Positions 8,711 through 21,178 of a DNA stretch of 64,000 nucleotides are shown here, piece by piece; the first letter of the stretch is position 1; every line of letters begins with the position of its first letter. The notes beneath the pieces were generated by a model. That model was not told the DNA's origin. It ran no database searches and was given only the letters and a program-made list of their open reading frames with translations. A program made the position numbers and the translations under genes. The DNA comes from Duganella sp. Leaf126 (GTDB lineage Bacteria > Pseudomonadota > Gammaproteobacteria > Burkholderiales > Burkholderiaceae_D): NCBI RefSeq assembly GCF_001423125.1, contig NZ_LMNW01000012.1, positions 124,656-188,655 of the forward strand. Direction: 5' to 3'.

Positions 8711-9957
8711 GGCAGCATCAACTCCGCAAAAGCGCTCAGCTGCTCGGACGGCGCCTCGTTGCCGAAGCGCTGCCGGTACAGCTGGCGGAAGATGTCGTCC
8801 GGTTTGAGCTGCTCGAGGCGGTCGAGCGTCATCACTTCCGCATCGGGCGCGGTGCCGCGCGCGGCGCTCGAGGTCTCGATTTTTGCCAGGCGCACCGGCT
8901 TGCCGTCCAGCGCCGCCTCGATGCGCGCGCGCAGGCCCGGTTCGGGCGCGTCGAGCCGCACCCGCACTTCGAGCAAGGGCTGTTCCTCGGCGGGCACGGG
9001 CGGCAGATCCAGGGCCGCCAGTTCGTCGAGCACCTGCGCTATCGGCGCCGGTCTGGCCGGCACCCGCAGCAGCGGCACCGCGCGCGGGACCAGGATCGGC
9101 GCGATCTCGCGTACCGCCTCGCCATCGAGGTCGATGCGCAGGATCTGGTGCCGGTACCCCACTTCCGCGAACGACAGCGGAATCGGGCTGCCGCTGTAGC
9201 GGATGTGATGCTGCTTGCCGACCGCCTGCGCCAGGTGCAAATGACCGAGTGCAGCGTAGGCGATGGCGGGATCGAAGATCCCGGCCGGCAGCATCTCGGT
9301 GCCGCCGATGACGATGCGGCGCTCGGAGTCGGCCGACATCTGGCCGTCGATCATGTGGCAATGGCCCATCGCGACGATGGCCTGGCCGGGCTGGCGCCTG
9401 GCCAGCGCCAAGGCCAGCGCCTGCCGGTAGAGCAGGGCGATGCCGGCCAGGTAAGGATCGGCAGCAGCGTCGGCGTCGGCGCCAGCGCCAGACGCGGCCG
9501 GCTGGCGCGGCACGTCGCCAGGGCGCAGGAAGGGCACGGCCAGGCACCACGCGTGCACCGCGCCGTCGGCGCCGGTCAGCGGCAGCACCAGCGATTCGAT
9601 ATCGGGCGCGCCGTCGGCGTTGCGCTGGACCGCGCCGATCACGCGCGTGCCATGCGCGGCCAGCAGCGGTCCGGGCGCCTCGAGCCGGCCCGGCGAATCG
9701 TGGTTGCCGCCTACCACCACCAGGTTCAGGTGCGGCACGCGCTCGCTGGCGCGTTGCAGGAAGCGGTATAACTGCTTTTGCGAGGCCGAGGAGGGATTGG
9801 CATTGTCGAAGATGTCGCCGGCGACCAGCAGCGCGTCGGCCTGCTCGGCCTCGATGGTGTCGAGCAGCCAGTCGAGGAAGCGCTGATGTTCGTAGTGACG
9901 TTCGATAGTGTGCAGGGCCTGGCCGAGATGCCAGTCGGAGGTGTGCAGCAGACGCAT
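8707..9957 (-). CDS. sbcD: Exonuclease SbcD, nuclease subunit
   Basis: 416 residues from MRLLHTSDWHLGQ, the canonical N-terminus of the family; a 14-codon upstream extension to 9999 is not needed. The calcineurin-like phosphoesterase metal motifs are all present in order: DWHLG (residues 8-12), GDIFDN (about 52), GGNHDS (about 82), GHCHM (about 198) and GHLHLA (about 239). It supplies the Mn-dependent 3'-5' exonuclease and endonuclease activity of the SbcCD complex. The stop overlaps the sbcC start by four bases. Confidence 0.95.
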   Translation of the reverse strand: MRLLHTSDWHLGQALHTIERHYEHQRFLDWLLDTIEAEQADALLVAGDIFDNANPSSASQKQLYRFLQRASERVPHLNLVVVGGNHDSPGRLEAPGPLLAAHGTRVIGAVQRNADGAPDIESLVLPLTGADGAVHAWCLAVPFLRPGDVPRQPAASGAGADADAAADPYLAGIALLYRQALALALARRQPGQAIVAMGHCHMIDGQMSADSERRIVIGGTEMLPAGIFDPAIAYAALGHLHLAQAVGKQHHIRYSGSPIPLSFAEVGYRHQILRIDLDGEAVREIAPILVPRAVPLLRVPARPAPIAQVLDELAALDLPPVPAEEQPLLEVRVRLDAPEPGLRARIEAALDGKPVRLAKIETSSAARGTAPDAEVMTLDRLEQLKPDDIFRQLYRQRFGNEAPSEQLSAFAELMLP

Positions 9958-10106
9958 GAATGAGCGATAAACAACCGGGAAAGACACAATATAGCGCATC
10001 CGCGCTGTCAGCCGGCTTTAAAATAGCAGCCGGGGCGACGTAGTTGCCGCGTTTTACCATTATCGGACCAGGGATAAAGCTTGATCATCACCAGTGCAGA
10101 GCATCC

Positions 10107-11096
10107 ATGATATTGCCGCCAGCACCGGCCAGCCTGCTGGGCGCTGACGGCCAGCCGCTGCTGGGTCGCTATGCGGGCCAGACCGGCCCTGTCGACTGGC
10201 GCGGCCTGGCGCCGCCGTTCGCCCGCGGTGCGCTGTGGCGCCGCCTGCACCACAAGCGCTGGCATTACGTGACCCTGTGCACCGAGCGGGTATTTTGCGG
10301 CGTCGCCGTCGTCGACCTGGGCTGGATCAGCACCGCGTTTGCCTACGCCTTCGACCGTGACGACGGCGACATGCTGGCCAATTTCTCGGCCGACGGCCGC
10401 CTGGGCCGGCGCGGCCAGGTGGCCGACCACTCGGGCGGCGCCAGTTATTTCGCGTCACCACAGGGCCGCATCGCGCTCGAACCGTCGGGCGCCGGCACCT
10501 TTACCCTGTCGGTGGCCTGCGACTACCTGGAAATCGACGCCGAATTCGGCCCGCCGGCAGCCCCCTTGCTGCTGGCCGTGGGCGCGGTCGCGGGTGGCGC
10601 CGTGCATTCGACGCAAACATCTCCCGGCATGCCGGTCACCGGCGACGTGCGCACCTGGCGCGAAGAATACGATCTGGCCGGCGGCGTGGCCAGTTTCGAT
10701 TACGCGAACGGCCTGCTGGCGCGCAACACGGCGTGGCGCTGGGCCTCGGCCCATACGCTGGAACTCGGTTTCAATCTGCAGTCGGGCTATTTCGGCGCCA
10801 GCGGCAACGCGCTGTGGCTCGACGGCCAGGTGCATGCGCTGGCGCCGGCCCGGTTCCTGTACGATGCCAGGGATCCGTTGTCGATCTGGCATATCTTTAC
10901 CGAAGACGACATGCTGGAACTGCATTTCACGCCCGAGGGCGCGCGCCGCGACCACCGCAAGCACCTGCTGGCGTCGAGCCGCTTCCTGCAGCCGGTAGGC
11001 ACGTTTACCGGCTGGGTGCGCGCTGCGCCCGACGCGCCGAAACGCATGGTGACCCAGCTGATGGGCATGACCGAGGAACACGTGACGCGCTGGTAA
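10107..11096 (+). CDS. DUF2804 domain-containing protein
   Basis: 329 residues from MILPPAPASLLG, with a weak AGAG ribosome site. It has one domain throughout, rich in Trp, Tyr and Gly and with alternating beta-type sequence, matching the DUF2804 family. This is recognised from its RRLHHKRWHY segment, the DLGWISTAF segment and the C-terminal RFLQPVGTFTG segment. There is no signal peptide. The biochemical role is unknown; a lipocalin-like or carotenoid-1,2-hydratase-like beta fold is an inference from composition. It is transcribed divergently from sbcDC, so 9958-10106 should hold both promoters, though I see no convincing boxes. Confidence 0.75.
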   Translation: MILPPAPASLLGADGQPLLGRYAGQTGPVDWRGLAPPFARGALWRRLHHKRWHYVTLCTERVFCGVAVVDLGWISTAFAYAFDRDDGDMLANFSADGRLGRRGQVADHSGGASYFASPQGRIALEPSGAGTFTLSVACDYLEIDAEFGPPAAPLLLAVGAVAGGAVHSTQTSPGMPVTGDVRTWREEYDLAGGVASFDYANGLLARNTAWRWASAHTLELGFNLQSGYFGASGNALWLDGQVHALAPARFLYDARDPLSIWHIFTEDDMLELHFTPEGARRDHRKHLLASSRFLQPVGTFTGWVRAAPDAPKRMVTQLMGMTEEHVTRW

Positions 11097-11262
11097 GCAG
11101 CCGGTGATGCGCAAGCGCCCGTCAGCCCGGGCCCTATCCATATGCACCGCGCTGGACCAGGTTTGTCTTAGCTCAAGGCGCGGGTGTCGGAAATATTTAC
11201 ACTTTCCACTTCCACTCTTGCCGTCCCATCATGGGCGCGCAACTTCAGCTTGGGGAGTCAGA

Positions 11263-11967
11263 ATGTTAACAGCCACATACACCCTGGTCGCGCTGTCCGT
11301 GGAACAGGCCAGCGTTCGCCTCAGTTTGCAATCGTTCCAGCAATATGTTCGCAATACCCTGCTGCAACAAAGCAGCATCACGCTCTCGCAGCTCGAATTC
11401 GCCTGCGAATCGCTGCACAAGCTGTACCAGGCCTGTCACTGGCGCAAGACCGAAATGTATCTGATCCCCGCGCTGCGCCAGACCACCGAGCGCGCCGACC
11501 AGCTTCTCGACGAACTCAACCGCCTGAACCAGCTGGCGCTCACCGCCATCCGCAACCTGCAGGAAAAGCTCGGCGTTTTTGCTGGCATGCAAGATTTTCG
11601 TGTAGAACAGGTGTGCGAAAGCATCGAAACCTTTTGCTCATCGTTATTGAAGCGGCTGGAAAAGGAAGAGCAGGAACTGTTTGCCATCGCCCGTGCCGCC
11701 TTCGCCGGCGATACCTGGTTTACGATCGCCAACCAGCTGATGATGCACGACAAGCACCTGGAAGAAATGAAGCGCTGTGCGCCGGCAGCGGCCGCACCGC
11801 ACGCTGCCGCCCGGCAACTCAGCGACGCGCAGATCGCCATTCCCGGACTGCAAGTGTTACCGGTGCTCGGCGAGATCGAGGCGGAAGAGGGCGAGCCGGC
11901 CCCGCGGCCCGCCCGCGTCCGTCCGGCTGCCCGCCACGACCTGTTCGACCAGGCGCTGGCCAAGTAA
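11263..11967 (+). CDS. Hemerythrin-like helical protein
   Basis: 234 residues from MLTATYTLVALS, with a good GGGGAG site seven bases upstream. It is almost entirely amphipathic helix up to residue 175. An HWRKTE motif in the second helix, the Glu-rich LEKEEQELF helix and an HDKHLEE helix are spaced as in the four-helix hemerythrin/HHE fold. The usual full set of five His and two acidic iron ligands is not complete, so a di-iron site is uncertain. The C-terminal 55 residues are Pro/Ala/Arg-rich and probably disordered. It could alternatively be an unrelated four-helix-bundle regulator. Confidence 0.5.
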   Translation: MLTATYTLVALSVEQASVRLSLQSFQQYVRNTLLQQSSITLSQLEFACESLHKLYQACHWRKTEMYLIPALRQTTERADQLLDELNRLNQLALTAIRNLQEKLGVFAGMQDFRVEQVCESIETFCSSLLKRLEKEEQELFAIARAAFAGDTWFTIANQLMMHDKHLEEMKRCAPAAAAPHAAARQLSDAQIAIPGLQVLPVLGEIEAEEGEPAPRPARVRPAARHDLFDQALAK

Positions 11968-12096
11968 GCGTCCCGCTGCCATCCGATCCCGCCGGCGGCG
12001 CCACCCGGTCCCGCCTTGCAGCGCCGCTGCACGCCCCTCGGGCAAATTCCTACTGCTTTGCTATCATGGTGGTTTCTCCCACCTCCATAGCGCCCC

Positions 12097-14631
12097 ATGT
12101 TCGATTTCATCTTTAAGCGCACGACTGCTCCCACCCAGGCCACGCCCAACGCTCCGGGCGCAGCGGAGGCGGGCGCCACTGCGACGCCTGCCGCTGCGGA
12201 CTCCGCCAGCCGCCGCGATGCCCAGACCCAGCGCGCGGCCGCGCTGGCTGGTAACGAAGCGGATGCCGTCGCCCTGATCCTGGAAAGCGAATTTGCCGGC
12301 GTGCGCCTCGCTGCTGCCGAGCACGTGCAATCGCAGGCCGCCCTGGAACAGGTGTTGGCCGCCATGCGCAATACCGACCGCCGCGTCGCCAAGCTGATGC
12401 AGGGCCGGCTCGACGCCATCCGTTACCAGCAGGCCGAGTTGCTCAAAGCCCAGGCCAGCCTGGAACTGGCCCGGCGCCTGCTGCAGGACGAAAAGCTGAC
12501 GCCCAACCAGGTTGCTGAACTCGACCGTCAATGGGCGATCACCTCGGCCGTGCCGGCCGTTGCCGAGCCATATGCCGAAGCCCGCGCCGCGCTCGGTGCG
12601 CGCCTCGAAGCCCAGGTGACGCTGCAGCGCACGGTCATCGACGCCATGGCAGCGGTACGCCAGTTGCCGGACGCCGCACTGCCGCCGGCCGAGGCCGAGC
12701 AGGCATTGGCGCGCCATCGCGCCGACCTGGCCAGCTACCAGCAGGCGCCCGAACACGCCGCGCTGCCGCGCCACCTGCTGACCGATTACCAGCAGGCCAT
12801 CGAACAGGCCGGCACGGCACTGGCCGCAGCCGGGCGCGACGCTGCTGCCGCGGCCGCGGCCACCACCGCTGCTGCCCAGGCAGCCGCTCCCGACCCGGCA
12901 GCCGCCGATGCGCCGGCGCAAAACGGCGCCAGCGCTACCGACAGTGCGGCCGGAGCAGGCGCGGGGCAGGGCGTCGCCGCCGGCGGCGCAGCGCCCGCCG
13001 TGCCGGGCAAGGAGCGCGCAGCGAAGCCGCAGCCATCGAAAGAGGTCGAAAAGAAATTCCTCGACACGCTGGCCGCCATGGAAACGGCGCTGGAGCAGGG
13101 ATCGCTGCATGCCGCTGCCGAGCACGACAAATGGCTCAAAGATCACAAGATACGGCTGTCGCCATCGCAGACCGACCACCTGAACCATGTCCGCGCCGAA
13201 CTCAAGCGCCTGGGCGACTGGGCGCGCTGGGGCGGCAATGTCTCGCGCGAAGAACTGGTCAAGGCCGTGGAAGAATTGCCGGCCCAGGGCTTGTCGATGA
13301 GCGAACTGGCGCAAAAAGTCGGCAGCATGCGCGACCGCTGGAAGGCGCTCGACGCCGTGTCCGGCCACGCGCCGAAGGGCCTGTGGGAAAAGTTCGACGC
13401 CGCCTGCACCGCCGCCTACGCACCGGCCGCCGCCCACTTCAAGCACCTGGCCGAGGAACGCCACGCCAATGCTGCCAAGGCCCAGGCCCTGATCGATGAG
13501 ACCCGTGCCATGGCCGAAGCTGCCGCCAGCGGCGCCGACCTGAAAAACGTGGCCGCCGCCGTCCAGCGTCTGCGCCAGGTCTGGGGCCGACTGGGCGCCA
13601 TCGACCGCAAGGAAAAGCGCAAGCTCGACCAGGCCTTCGACAAGGCCCTGGCGCAGATGCAGGCGCCGCTGTCCGAGCAGCGCAAGATCGAGGCGGCCCG
13701 GCGCGAGGAACTGATCGCCGAGGCCGAGCAATTGCAGCCGTCCGACCGCCATACGCTCGACAAGCTGCGCCGCCTGCAGGAACGCTGGCAGGAGCAGGCC
13801 AAGGCGCTGCCGCTCGAACGCAAGGTGGAACAGGCGCTGTGGCAGCGCTTCCGCAGCGTGTGCGATGCGATTTTTGCCAAGCGCAAGGAAACCGCCCACG
13901 CAGCCGATCACGAGCGCAAAACCCACCTGCATGCGCGCGAAGCCATCTGCAAGACGCTGGAAACGGCCACGTTCGACGGCGACGACAAGGCCCGGCTGGC
14001 GGCGATGGCGCAGGCGCTGCGCGACGCCCAGGCAGCGTGGAACGGCGCCGGCGTGGTGCCGCGCGCTGCCGAAGCCCGCATCAACGAGCGCTACCAGGCA
14101 GCCGTGGCTGGCGTGCAGGCCCAGGCCGAGGCCATCAGGCGCCGCGCCGGCGCCGCCCAGGCCAACGCGCTGCGCGACAAGCTGCGCCTGGTGCAGGAAC
14201 TGGAACGCTCGGTGGCCGGGCAGGGCGAGCAGCGCGATGCCGATACCTGGCAGGCACGCTGGAGTGCGCTGCCCGCCCTGGGCGGCGACTACGACAAGGC
14301 ACTGCAAGGCCGCTTCGAGGCCGGCGTCGCTGCGCTCGACGATGGCCGCGCAGCGTATGCTGCCGAGCTTGAAGCCAACCGCGGCAAGCTGCAGGACGAA
14401 GTGCTGCACCTGGAGATCGTCGCCGGTGTTGATTCGGGCGCCGAGTTTGCGCGCGAACGCCTGAAAATGCAGGTCGAAGTGCTGCAATCGTCGCTTAAAA
14501 CGGGCCAGAAGCCGTTGTCGGCCACGGCTGCCTACTTGCAGCTGTGCGCGCTGCCGGCGCTGGCCGACGACCGCACCATGCACCGCATCGAGCAGCTGCT
14601 GCGCCGCATCGGCGGTTCGGAGCGCGCATGA
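12097..14631 (+). CDS. DUF349 repeat protein
   Basis: 844 residues. After an Ala/Thr-rich N-terminus (residues 1-50) the protein is nearly all charged helix. It has an Ala/Pro-rich linker at about residues 245-310, then several copies of the DUF349 unit, whose hallmark is a Trp-containing helix (ARWGG, LRQVWGRLG, LQERWQEQA, AQAAWNGAG). DUF349 proteins are cytoplasmic; several tandem copies per protein are normal, and the function is not established. No signal or membrane segment is present. Its stop overlaps the moaE start by ATGA. Confidence 0.8.
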   Translation: MFDFIFKRTTAPTQATPNAPGAAEAGATATPAAADSASRRDAQTQRAAALAGNEADAVALILESEFAGVRLAAAEHVQSQAALEQVLAAMRNTDRRVAKLMQGRLDAIRYQQAELLKAQASLELARRLLQDEKLTPNQVAELDRQWAITSAVPAVAEPYAEARAALGARLEAQVTLQRTVIDAMAAVRQLPDAALPPAEAEQALARHRADLASYQQAPEHAALPRHLLTDYQQAIEQAGTALAAAGRDAAAAAAATTAAAQAAAPDPAAADAPAQNGASATDSAAGAGAGQGVAAGGAAPAVPGKERAAKPQPSKEVEKKFLDTLAAMETALEQGSLHAAAEHDKWLKDHKIRLSPSQTDHLNHVRAELKRLGDWARWGGNVSREELVKAVEELPAQGLSMSELAQKVGSMRDRWKALDAVSGHAPKGLWEKFDAACTAAYAPAAAHFKHLAEERHANAAKAQALIDETRAMAEAAASGADLKNVAAAVQRLRQVWGRLGAIDRKEKRKLDQAFDKALAQMQAPLSEQRKIEAARREELIAEAEQLQPSDRHTLDKLRRLQERWQEQAKALPLERKVEQALWQRFRSVCDAIFAKRKETAHAADHERKTHLHAREAICKTLETATFDGDDKARLAAMAQALRDAQAAWNGAGVVPRAAEARINERYQAAVAGVQAQAEAIRRRAGAAQANALRDKLRLVQELERSVAGQGEQRDADTWQARWSALPALGGDYDKALQGRFEAGVAALDDGRAAYAAELEANRGKLQDEVLHLEIVAGVDSGAEFARERLKMQVEVLQSSLKTGQKPLSATAAYLQLCALPALADDRTMHRIEQLLRRIGGSERA

Positions 14632-15116
14632 CCGGCGCCAGCGCCAGCCTGAACCAGGTCCGCATCCAGACCGAGGACTTCGACCTGACCACCGAGGTGG
14701 CGCGCCTGCGCGCCGCCAATCCGAAGATCGGCGCGGTGGTGACCTTCGTCGGCGCCGTACGCGACCTCAACGACGGCACGTCAGTGGCCGAGCTGGAGCT
14801 CGAACACTACCCGGGCATGACCGAGCAGGCGATTGCCGCCATCATCGACCAGGCCAGGCAGCGCTGGCCGACCTTCGGCGCGCTGGTGATCCACCGCGTG
14901 GGGCCGCTCAAGCCACTGGACCAGATCGTGCTGGTGGCAGCCACCGCGGCGCACCGGGGCGAAGCTTTCGCCGCCTGCGAATTCATCATCGACTACCTGA
15001 AAACCGAGGCGCCGTTCTGGAAGAAGGAAGCCACGCCCGACGGTGCGCGCTGGGTCGATGCGCGCGTCAGCGACGATGCGGCGCTGGCCAAGTGGCAGGG
15101 AAGCGCCGCAGGCTGA
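14628..15116 (+). CDS. moaE: Molybdopterin synthase catalytic subunit MoaE
   Basis: 162 residues. MoaE and thiocarboxylated MoaD insert the two dithiolene sulfurs into precursor Z to make molybdopterin. The family motifs are present: GAVVTFVGAVRD near residue 33, LELEHYPGMTE near 60, VIHRVGPL near 90, AHRGEAF and CEFIIDYLK near 115, and FWKKE near 132 with the catalytic lysines. It is coupled to the upstream DUF349 gene by a four-base overlap; no other molybdopterin gene is nearby, so the pairing is probably positional. Confidence 0.93.
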   Translation: MTGASASLNQVRIQTEDFDLTTEVARLRAANPKIGAVVTFVGAVRDLNDGTSVAELELEHYPGMTEQAIAAIIDQARQRWPTFGALVIHRVGPLKPLDQIVLVAATAAHRGEAFAACEFIIDYLKTEAPFWKKEATPDGARWVDARVSDDAALAKWQGSAAG

Positions 15117-15145
15117 GGTTGTTTGCCTGATCCCGTATCGGCGCT

Positions 15146-15174
15146 CTTGAAAAGATATCAGCGTAGCCTTATCT
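15146..15174 (+). promoter_or_regulatory. Sigma-32-like heat-shock promoter of clpB
   Basis: CTTGAAAA at 15146-15153 followed after about 14 bases by CCTTATCT at 15167-15174. This resembles the heat-shock consensus CTTGAA, 13-17 bases, CCCCATNT. It lies about 35 bases before the clpB start, where a heat-shock promoter is expected. Confidence 0.6.
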
Positions 15175-15206
15175 GTGCGCTAACCAAATCTAACCGGAGC
15201 ATGACC

Positions 15207-17804
<2,598 letters not shown>

Positions 17805-18184
17805 GCCTAGGCGGGGACCGGCGTTCGATTGAACGCCGGTGACGAGGGGGCCACTGTTGGACACTTGCATCACTTTTCAGCAATTTTTTAGCCGGTTTCG
17901 ACCGGCGATCACGATCAGGGCGCTGTTAGCGCCCTTTTTTTCATCTGGCGAAAAATGTCTTTCACATCGTGGAATTTTATGTGGGTCCGCAGCATCGGCT
18001 GCTTTCATGCTGAGAAAAGGCTTACCGTATCCTGAAAAGTTGTTTTCAGATCGTTGATTTTTATAAGAAAAATTTTAGTTATATGTCTTATAGAAGAGTA
18101 GTCGTGCGCTGCACAAAAAGCGCTACACTATTTTCAACGCAAGACATTTTTATCACCGATCCGACACTACCTGAGGAGAACACC
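17805..18184 (+). other. Gene-free stretch between clpB and aceA
   Basis: It contains a perfect 10-bp hairpin (17817-17826 with 17831-17840) just after the clpB stop, without a T run, then a clear intrinsic terminator at 17917-17941. The last 150 bases are AT-rich for this genome and probably hold the aceA promoter; I could not pick a convincing -35/-10 pair. No ORF here looks coding. Confidence 0.6.
17917..17941 (+). terminator. Intrinsic terminator of clpB
   Basis: A perfect 8-bp stem AGGGCGCT / AGCGCCCT with a 3-base loop is followed by at least seven T residues. Confidence 0.85.
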
Positions 18185-19480
18185 ATGGCAACCCGTGAAC
18201 AGCAAATCGCCGCCCTGCAGCAAGACTGGGACACCAATCCACGCTGGAAGGGCGTGACCCGGACCTACACGGCCGAAGACGTGGTGCGCCTGCGCGGCTC
18301 GCTGCAGATCGAGCACACGCTGGCCAAGCGCGGCGCGGAAAAACTGTGGGACCTGGTCAACAACGAGCCGTTCGTCAACGCCCTCGGCGCGCTGACCGGC
18401 AACCAGGCCATGCAGCAAGTCAAGGCTGGCCTGAAAGCGATCTACCTGTCGGGCTGGCAGGTGGCGGGCGACGCCAACGTCGCCGGCGAAATGTACCCGG
18501 ACCAGTCGCTGTATCCGGCCAACTCGGTGCCGCTGGTGGTACGCCGCATCAATAACACGTTCCAGCGCGCCGACCAGATCCAGTGGTCGGAAGGCAAGGA
18601 CGATATCGATTACTTCGCGCCGATCGTGGCCGACGCCGAAGCCGGTTTCGGTGGCGTCCTGAACGCCTACGAGCTGATGAAATCGATGATCGACGCGGGC
18701 GCTGCCGGCGTCCACTTCGAAGACCAGCTGGCCTCGGTCAAGAAATGCGGCCACATGGGCGGCAAGGTGCTGGTGCCGTCGCGCGAAGCGGTGGAAAAAC
18801 TGACCGCCGCGCGCCTGGCGGCCGACGTGATGGGCACGCCAACGCTGGTGATCGCCCGCACCGATGCCGAGGCGGCCGACCTGCTGACCTCCGATGTCGA
18901 TGAAAACGACCGTCCTTTCTGCACCGGCGAGCGTACCGTGGAAGGTTTCTACAAGGTCAAACCGGGCCTGGAGCAGGCGATTTCGCGCGCCCTCGCTTAT
19001 GCGCCGTATGCCGACCTGGTGTGGTGCGAGACCGGCAAGCCGGACCTGGCCTTCGCCAAGCAGTTCGCTGACGCCGTGCATGCCAAGTTCCCGGGCAAGC
19101 TGCTGGCCTATAACTGCTCGCCATCGTTCAACTGGAAGAAAAACCTCGACGACGCCACCATCGCCAAGTTCCAGAAAGAACTCGGCGCCATGGGGTACAA
19201 GTTCCAGTTCATCACGCTGGCCGGCTTCCACGCACTCAACTACGGCATGTTCAACCTGGCGCACGGCTATGCGCGCAACCAGATGTCGGCCTTCGTGGAA
19301 CTGCAGGAAGCGGAATTTGCTGCGGCCGAGAAGGGCTTCACCGCCGTCAAGCACCAGCGCGAAGTGGGCACCGGCTACTTCGACGCCGTTACCCAGACCA
19401 TCCAGAACGGCCAGTCGTCCACCACGGCGCTGCATGGCTCGACCGAGGACGAGCAATTCTTCGACAAGAAAGTGGCCTGA
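18185..19480 (+). CDS. aceA: Isocitrate lyase
   Basis: 431 residues from [11 protein letters not shown], with a strong TGAGGAG site. It cleaves isocitrate to succinate and glyoxylate, the first step of the glyoxylate bypass, allowing growth on acetate or fatty acids. The catalytic signature KKCGHMGGK is near residue 186 with the active-site Cys. Metal-binding acidic residues lie in the preceding [11 protein letters not shown], and [10 protein letters not shown] follows. The length matches the bacterial type. It is monocistronic, with its own terminator-bounded upstream region; malate synthase is not in the window. Confidence 0.96.
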   Translation: MATREQQIAALQQDWDTNPRWKGVTRTYTAEDVVRLRGSLQIEHTLAKRGAEKLWDLVNNEPFVNALGALTGNQAMQQVKAGLKAIYLSGWQVAGDANVAGEMYPDQSLYPANSVPLVVRRINNTFQRADQIQWSEGKDDIDYFAPIVADAEAGFGGVLNAYELMKSMIDAGAAGVHFEDQLASVKKCGHMGGKVLVPSREAVEKLTAARLAADVMGTPTLVIARTDAEAADLLTSDVDENDRPFCTGERTVEGFYKVKPGLEQAISRALAYAPYADLVWCETGKPDLAFAKQFADAVHAKFPGKLLAYNCSPSFNWKKNLDDATIAKFQKELGAMGYKFQFITLAGFHALNYGMFNLAHGYARNQMSAFVELQEAEFAAAEKGFTAVKHQREVGTGYFDAVTQTIQNGQSSTTALHGSTEDEQFFDKKVA

Positions 19481-19510
19481 GTCGCCCCTGGCCACGGCAC
19501 GGCGGCAGGC

Positions 19511-19711
19511 TTACTGCCGGCCGTGCTGCGCCTGCAGGGCTTGCTGCAGGCGCTGTTTCAGCTGCTCGGCGTCGGTGAGCGCGACCGTATCGTCGGCCAC
19601 GTCCACCACGTGCGACTGAAAATCCTCCAATATCACGTGCTCGGGCACGCTGTCTCCCGGTATCGCGCCCAGGATCTCGCCCTGGTCGTCGGTGACGATG
19701 GTCATTTTCAT
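19511..19711 (-). CDS. Small acidic hypothetical protein
   Basis: 66 residues, starting MKMTIVTDDQGEILGAIPG after a strong GGGAGG site five bases upstream. The N-terminal half has beta-hairpin character, and the C-terminal 20 residues form a Gln/Leu/Ala helix. It is convergent with aceA. No family is recognised; the good ribosome site and codon usage are the reasons to call it a gene. Confidence 0.6.
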   Translation of the reverse strand: MKMTIVTDDQGEILGAIPGDSVPEHVILEDFQSHVVDVADDTVALTDAEQLKQRLQQALQAQHGRQ

Positions 19712-19870
19712 GTTGTCCTCCCTGTTGATGGTGGCACCATCTTAGAGTTGCCCGGCGGGCGCGCCTTGATGCATGCCGGATCGGCGGTTTCTGGTGGCCG
19801 CGACGGTTCTGGAGGATAATGCGGGATTGCGCAGTCCAGTCTGCATTACCTCTTTAGAAAGTCCCCACCC

Positions 19871-21178
19871 ATGTTCAGCTACCGCCACGCCTTTCACGCG
19901 GGAAATCACGCCGACGTATTGAAGCACTTTGTCACCATCCAGTTGCTGCAATACCTGAATCAGAAAGAGACGGCCTACACCTATATCGACACCCACTCGG
20001 GCGCCGGCGTGTATGCGCTCGACGGTGCTTTCGCGTCCAAGAATGCCGAGTACGACACCGGCATCGGCCCGTTGTGGGAGTTGAAGGACATGCCGGCGCC
20101 GATCCGCGAATACGTGGACCTGATCAAGGGACTCAATCCGAGCGGCAAAATGCGTCAGTACCCGGGCTCGCCGTTTATCGCCGACCTGGTGGCGCGCGAG
20201 CACGATCGCCTGCGTCTGTTCGAACTGCATCCAGCCGATTTCAAGCTGCTCACCGATAACTTCCGCAAGCTCGACGAGCACGCTGCCCAGCAGGGTATCC
20301 GCCCGACCACGCGCGGCAAGCGCGTGCTGGTCACCAAGGGTGACGGCTTCCAGTCGCTGAAAGCCCTGCTGCCGCCGCCATCGCGCCGGGCGCTGGTGCT
20401 GATCGATCCGCCTTACGAAGACAAGCAGGACTACAAGAAGGTCAAGGATGCGCTGGCCGACTCGCTGGTACGCTTCCCGGGCGGCACGTACGCGGTCTGG
20501 TATCCGCTGCTGCAAAGAATGGAATCGCGCGAGTTCGCGGACAAGCTCAAGCAACTGCAATGCAAGGACTGGCTCAACGTGGTGCTGACCACCCACACGC
20601 CGATGCCCGATGGGTTCGGCCTGCACAGCAGCGGCATGTTCATCCTCAACCCACCATACACGCTGGAGCCGATGCTCAAGGAAGTGATGCCCTGGCTGGT
20701 GAAAGCACTGGGCAAGGACAGCGGCGCGCGCTTCACCCTCGAAAGCGGCCAGCCGTTGCCTGCCGGTAAATCGGTCCGCAGCGGCATGCCGCTGGCGCGC
20801 ACGGGCGCTGGCAGCGCAAGTGCCGAAGGCGGTGCCGGCGCGCGCGCCGGTGCCGCAGCCCGTTCGGATGGCAAACCGTGGCCTGGTACCGGCGTCGGGG
20901 GCCGTCCCGGCAGCCGTCCTGGCGCCAGCACAGGCGCTGCGGGCCGTGCCAGTGGCCGGCCGGGCGCGAAGTCGGACGCCAATCCGGGCGCAAAACCCGG
21001 CGCAAAAACCGGCGTTTCTGGTCGTCCTGGTGGCCGTCCCGGGGCCAGCAGCAGTGCACCGTTCAATGCCAGGTCAGGGTCCGGTTCCAGCGCCGCCCCG
21101 GCCGCCAAGCCGGCCAGCGCCAGGCCGGCGCTGGCGCAACCAGCAGCCAAGCCGCGCAGCAAGCCGGTCGGCAAATAG
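19871..21178 (+). CDS. rlmJ: 23S rRNA (adenine-2030-N6)-methyltransferase RlmJ with long disordered tail
   Basis: 435 residues. The first 285 or so are a complete RlmJ: MFSYRHAFHAGNHADVLKH is the family's conserved N-terminus, THSGAGVY is the SAM site, and LIDPPYED near residue 178 is the DPPY catalytic motif of N6-adenine methylases. E. coli RlmJ is about 280 residues. The remaining 150 residues are Gly/Ala/Arg/Pro/Ser repeats (GRPGA, GAKPGAK) ending in a Lys/Pro-rich segment. The basic tail may help RNA binding or simply reflect repeat expansion. The last 110 bases are tandemly duplicated downstream. Confidence 0.92.
   Translation: MFSYRHAFHAGNHADVLKHFVTIQLLQYLNQKETAYTYIDTHSGAGVYALDGAFASKNAEYDTGIGPLWELKDMPAPIREYVDLIKGLNPSGKMRQYPGSPFIADLVAREHDRLRLFELHPADFKLLTDNFRKLDEHAAQQGIRPTTRGKRVLVTKGDGFQSLKALLPPPSRRALVLIDPPYEDKQDYKKVKDALADSLVRFPGGTYAVWYPLLQRMESREFADKLKQLQCKDWLNVVLTTHTPMPDGFGLHSSGMFILNPPYTLEPMLKEVMPWLVKALGKDSGARFTLESGQPLPAGKSVRSGMPLARTGAGSASAEGGAGARAGAAARSDGKPWPGTGVGGRPGSRPGASTGAAGRASGRPGAKSDANPGAKPGAKTGVSGRPGGRPGASSSAPFNARSGSGSSAAPAAKPASARPALAQPAAKPRSKPVGK

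Noticed and set aside
8711..10060. N-terminal extension of the sbcC frame by about 450 codons
   Set aside because: It overlaps sbcD in another frame, is Arg/Ala-rich and carries no motifs; SbcC has its canonical MRILRIGGKNLASLAGEF start at 8710.
12064..14583. 839-codon minus-strand frame
   Set aside because: Shadow of the DUF349 gene, which has recognisable domains and an operon link to moaE.
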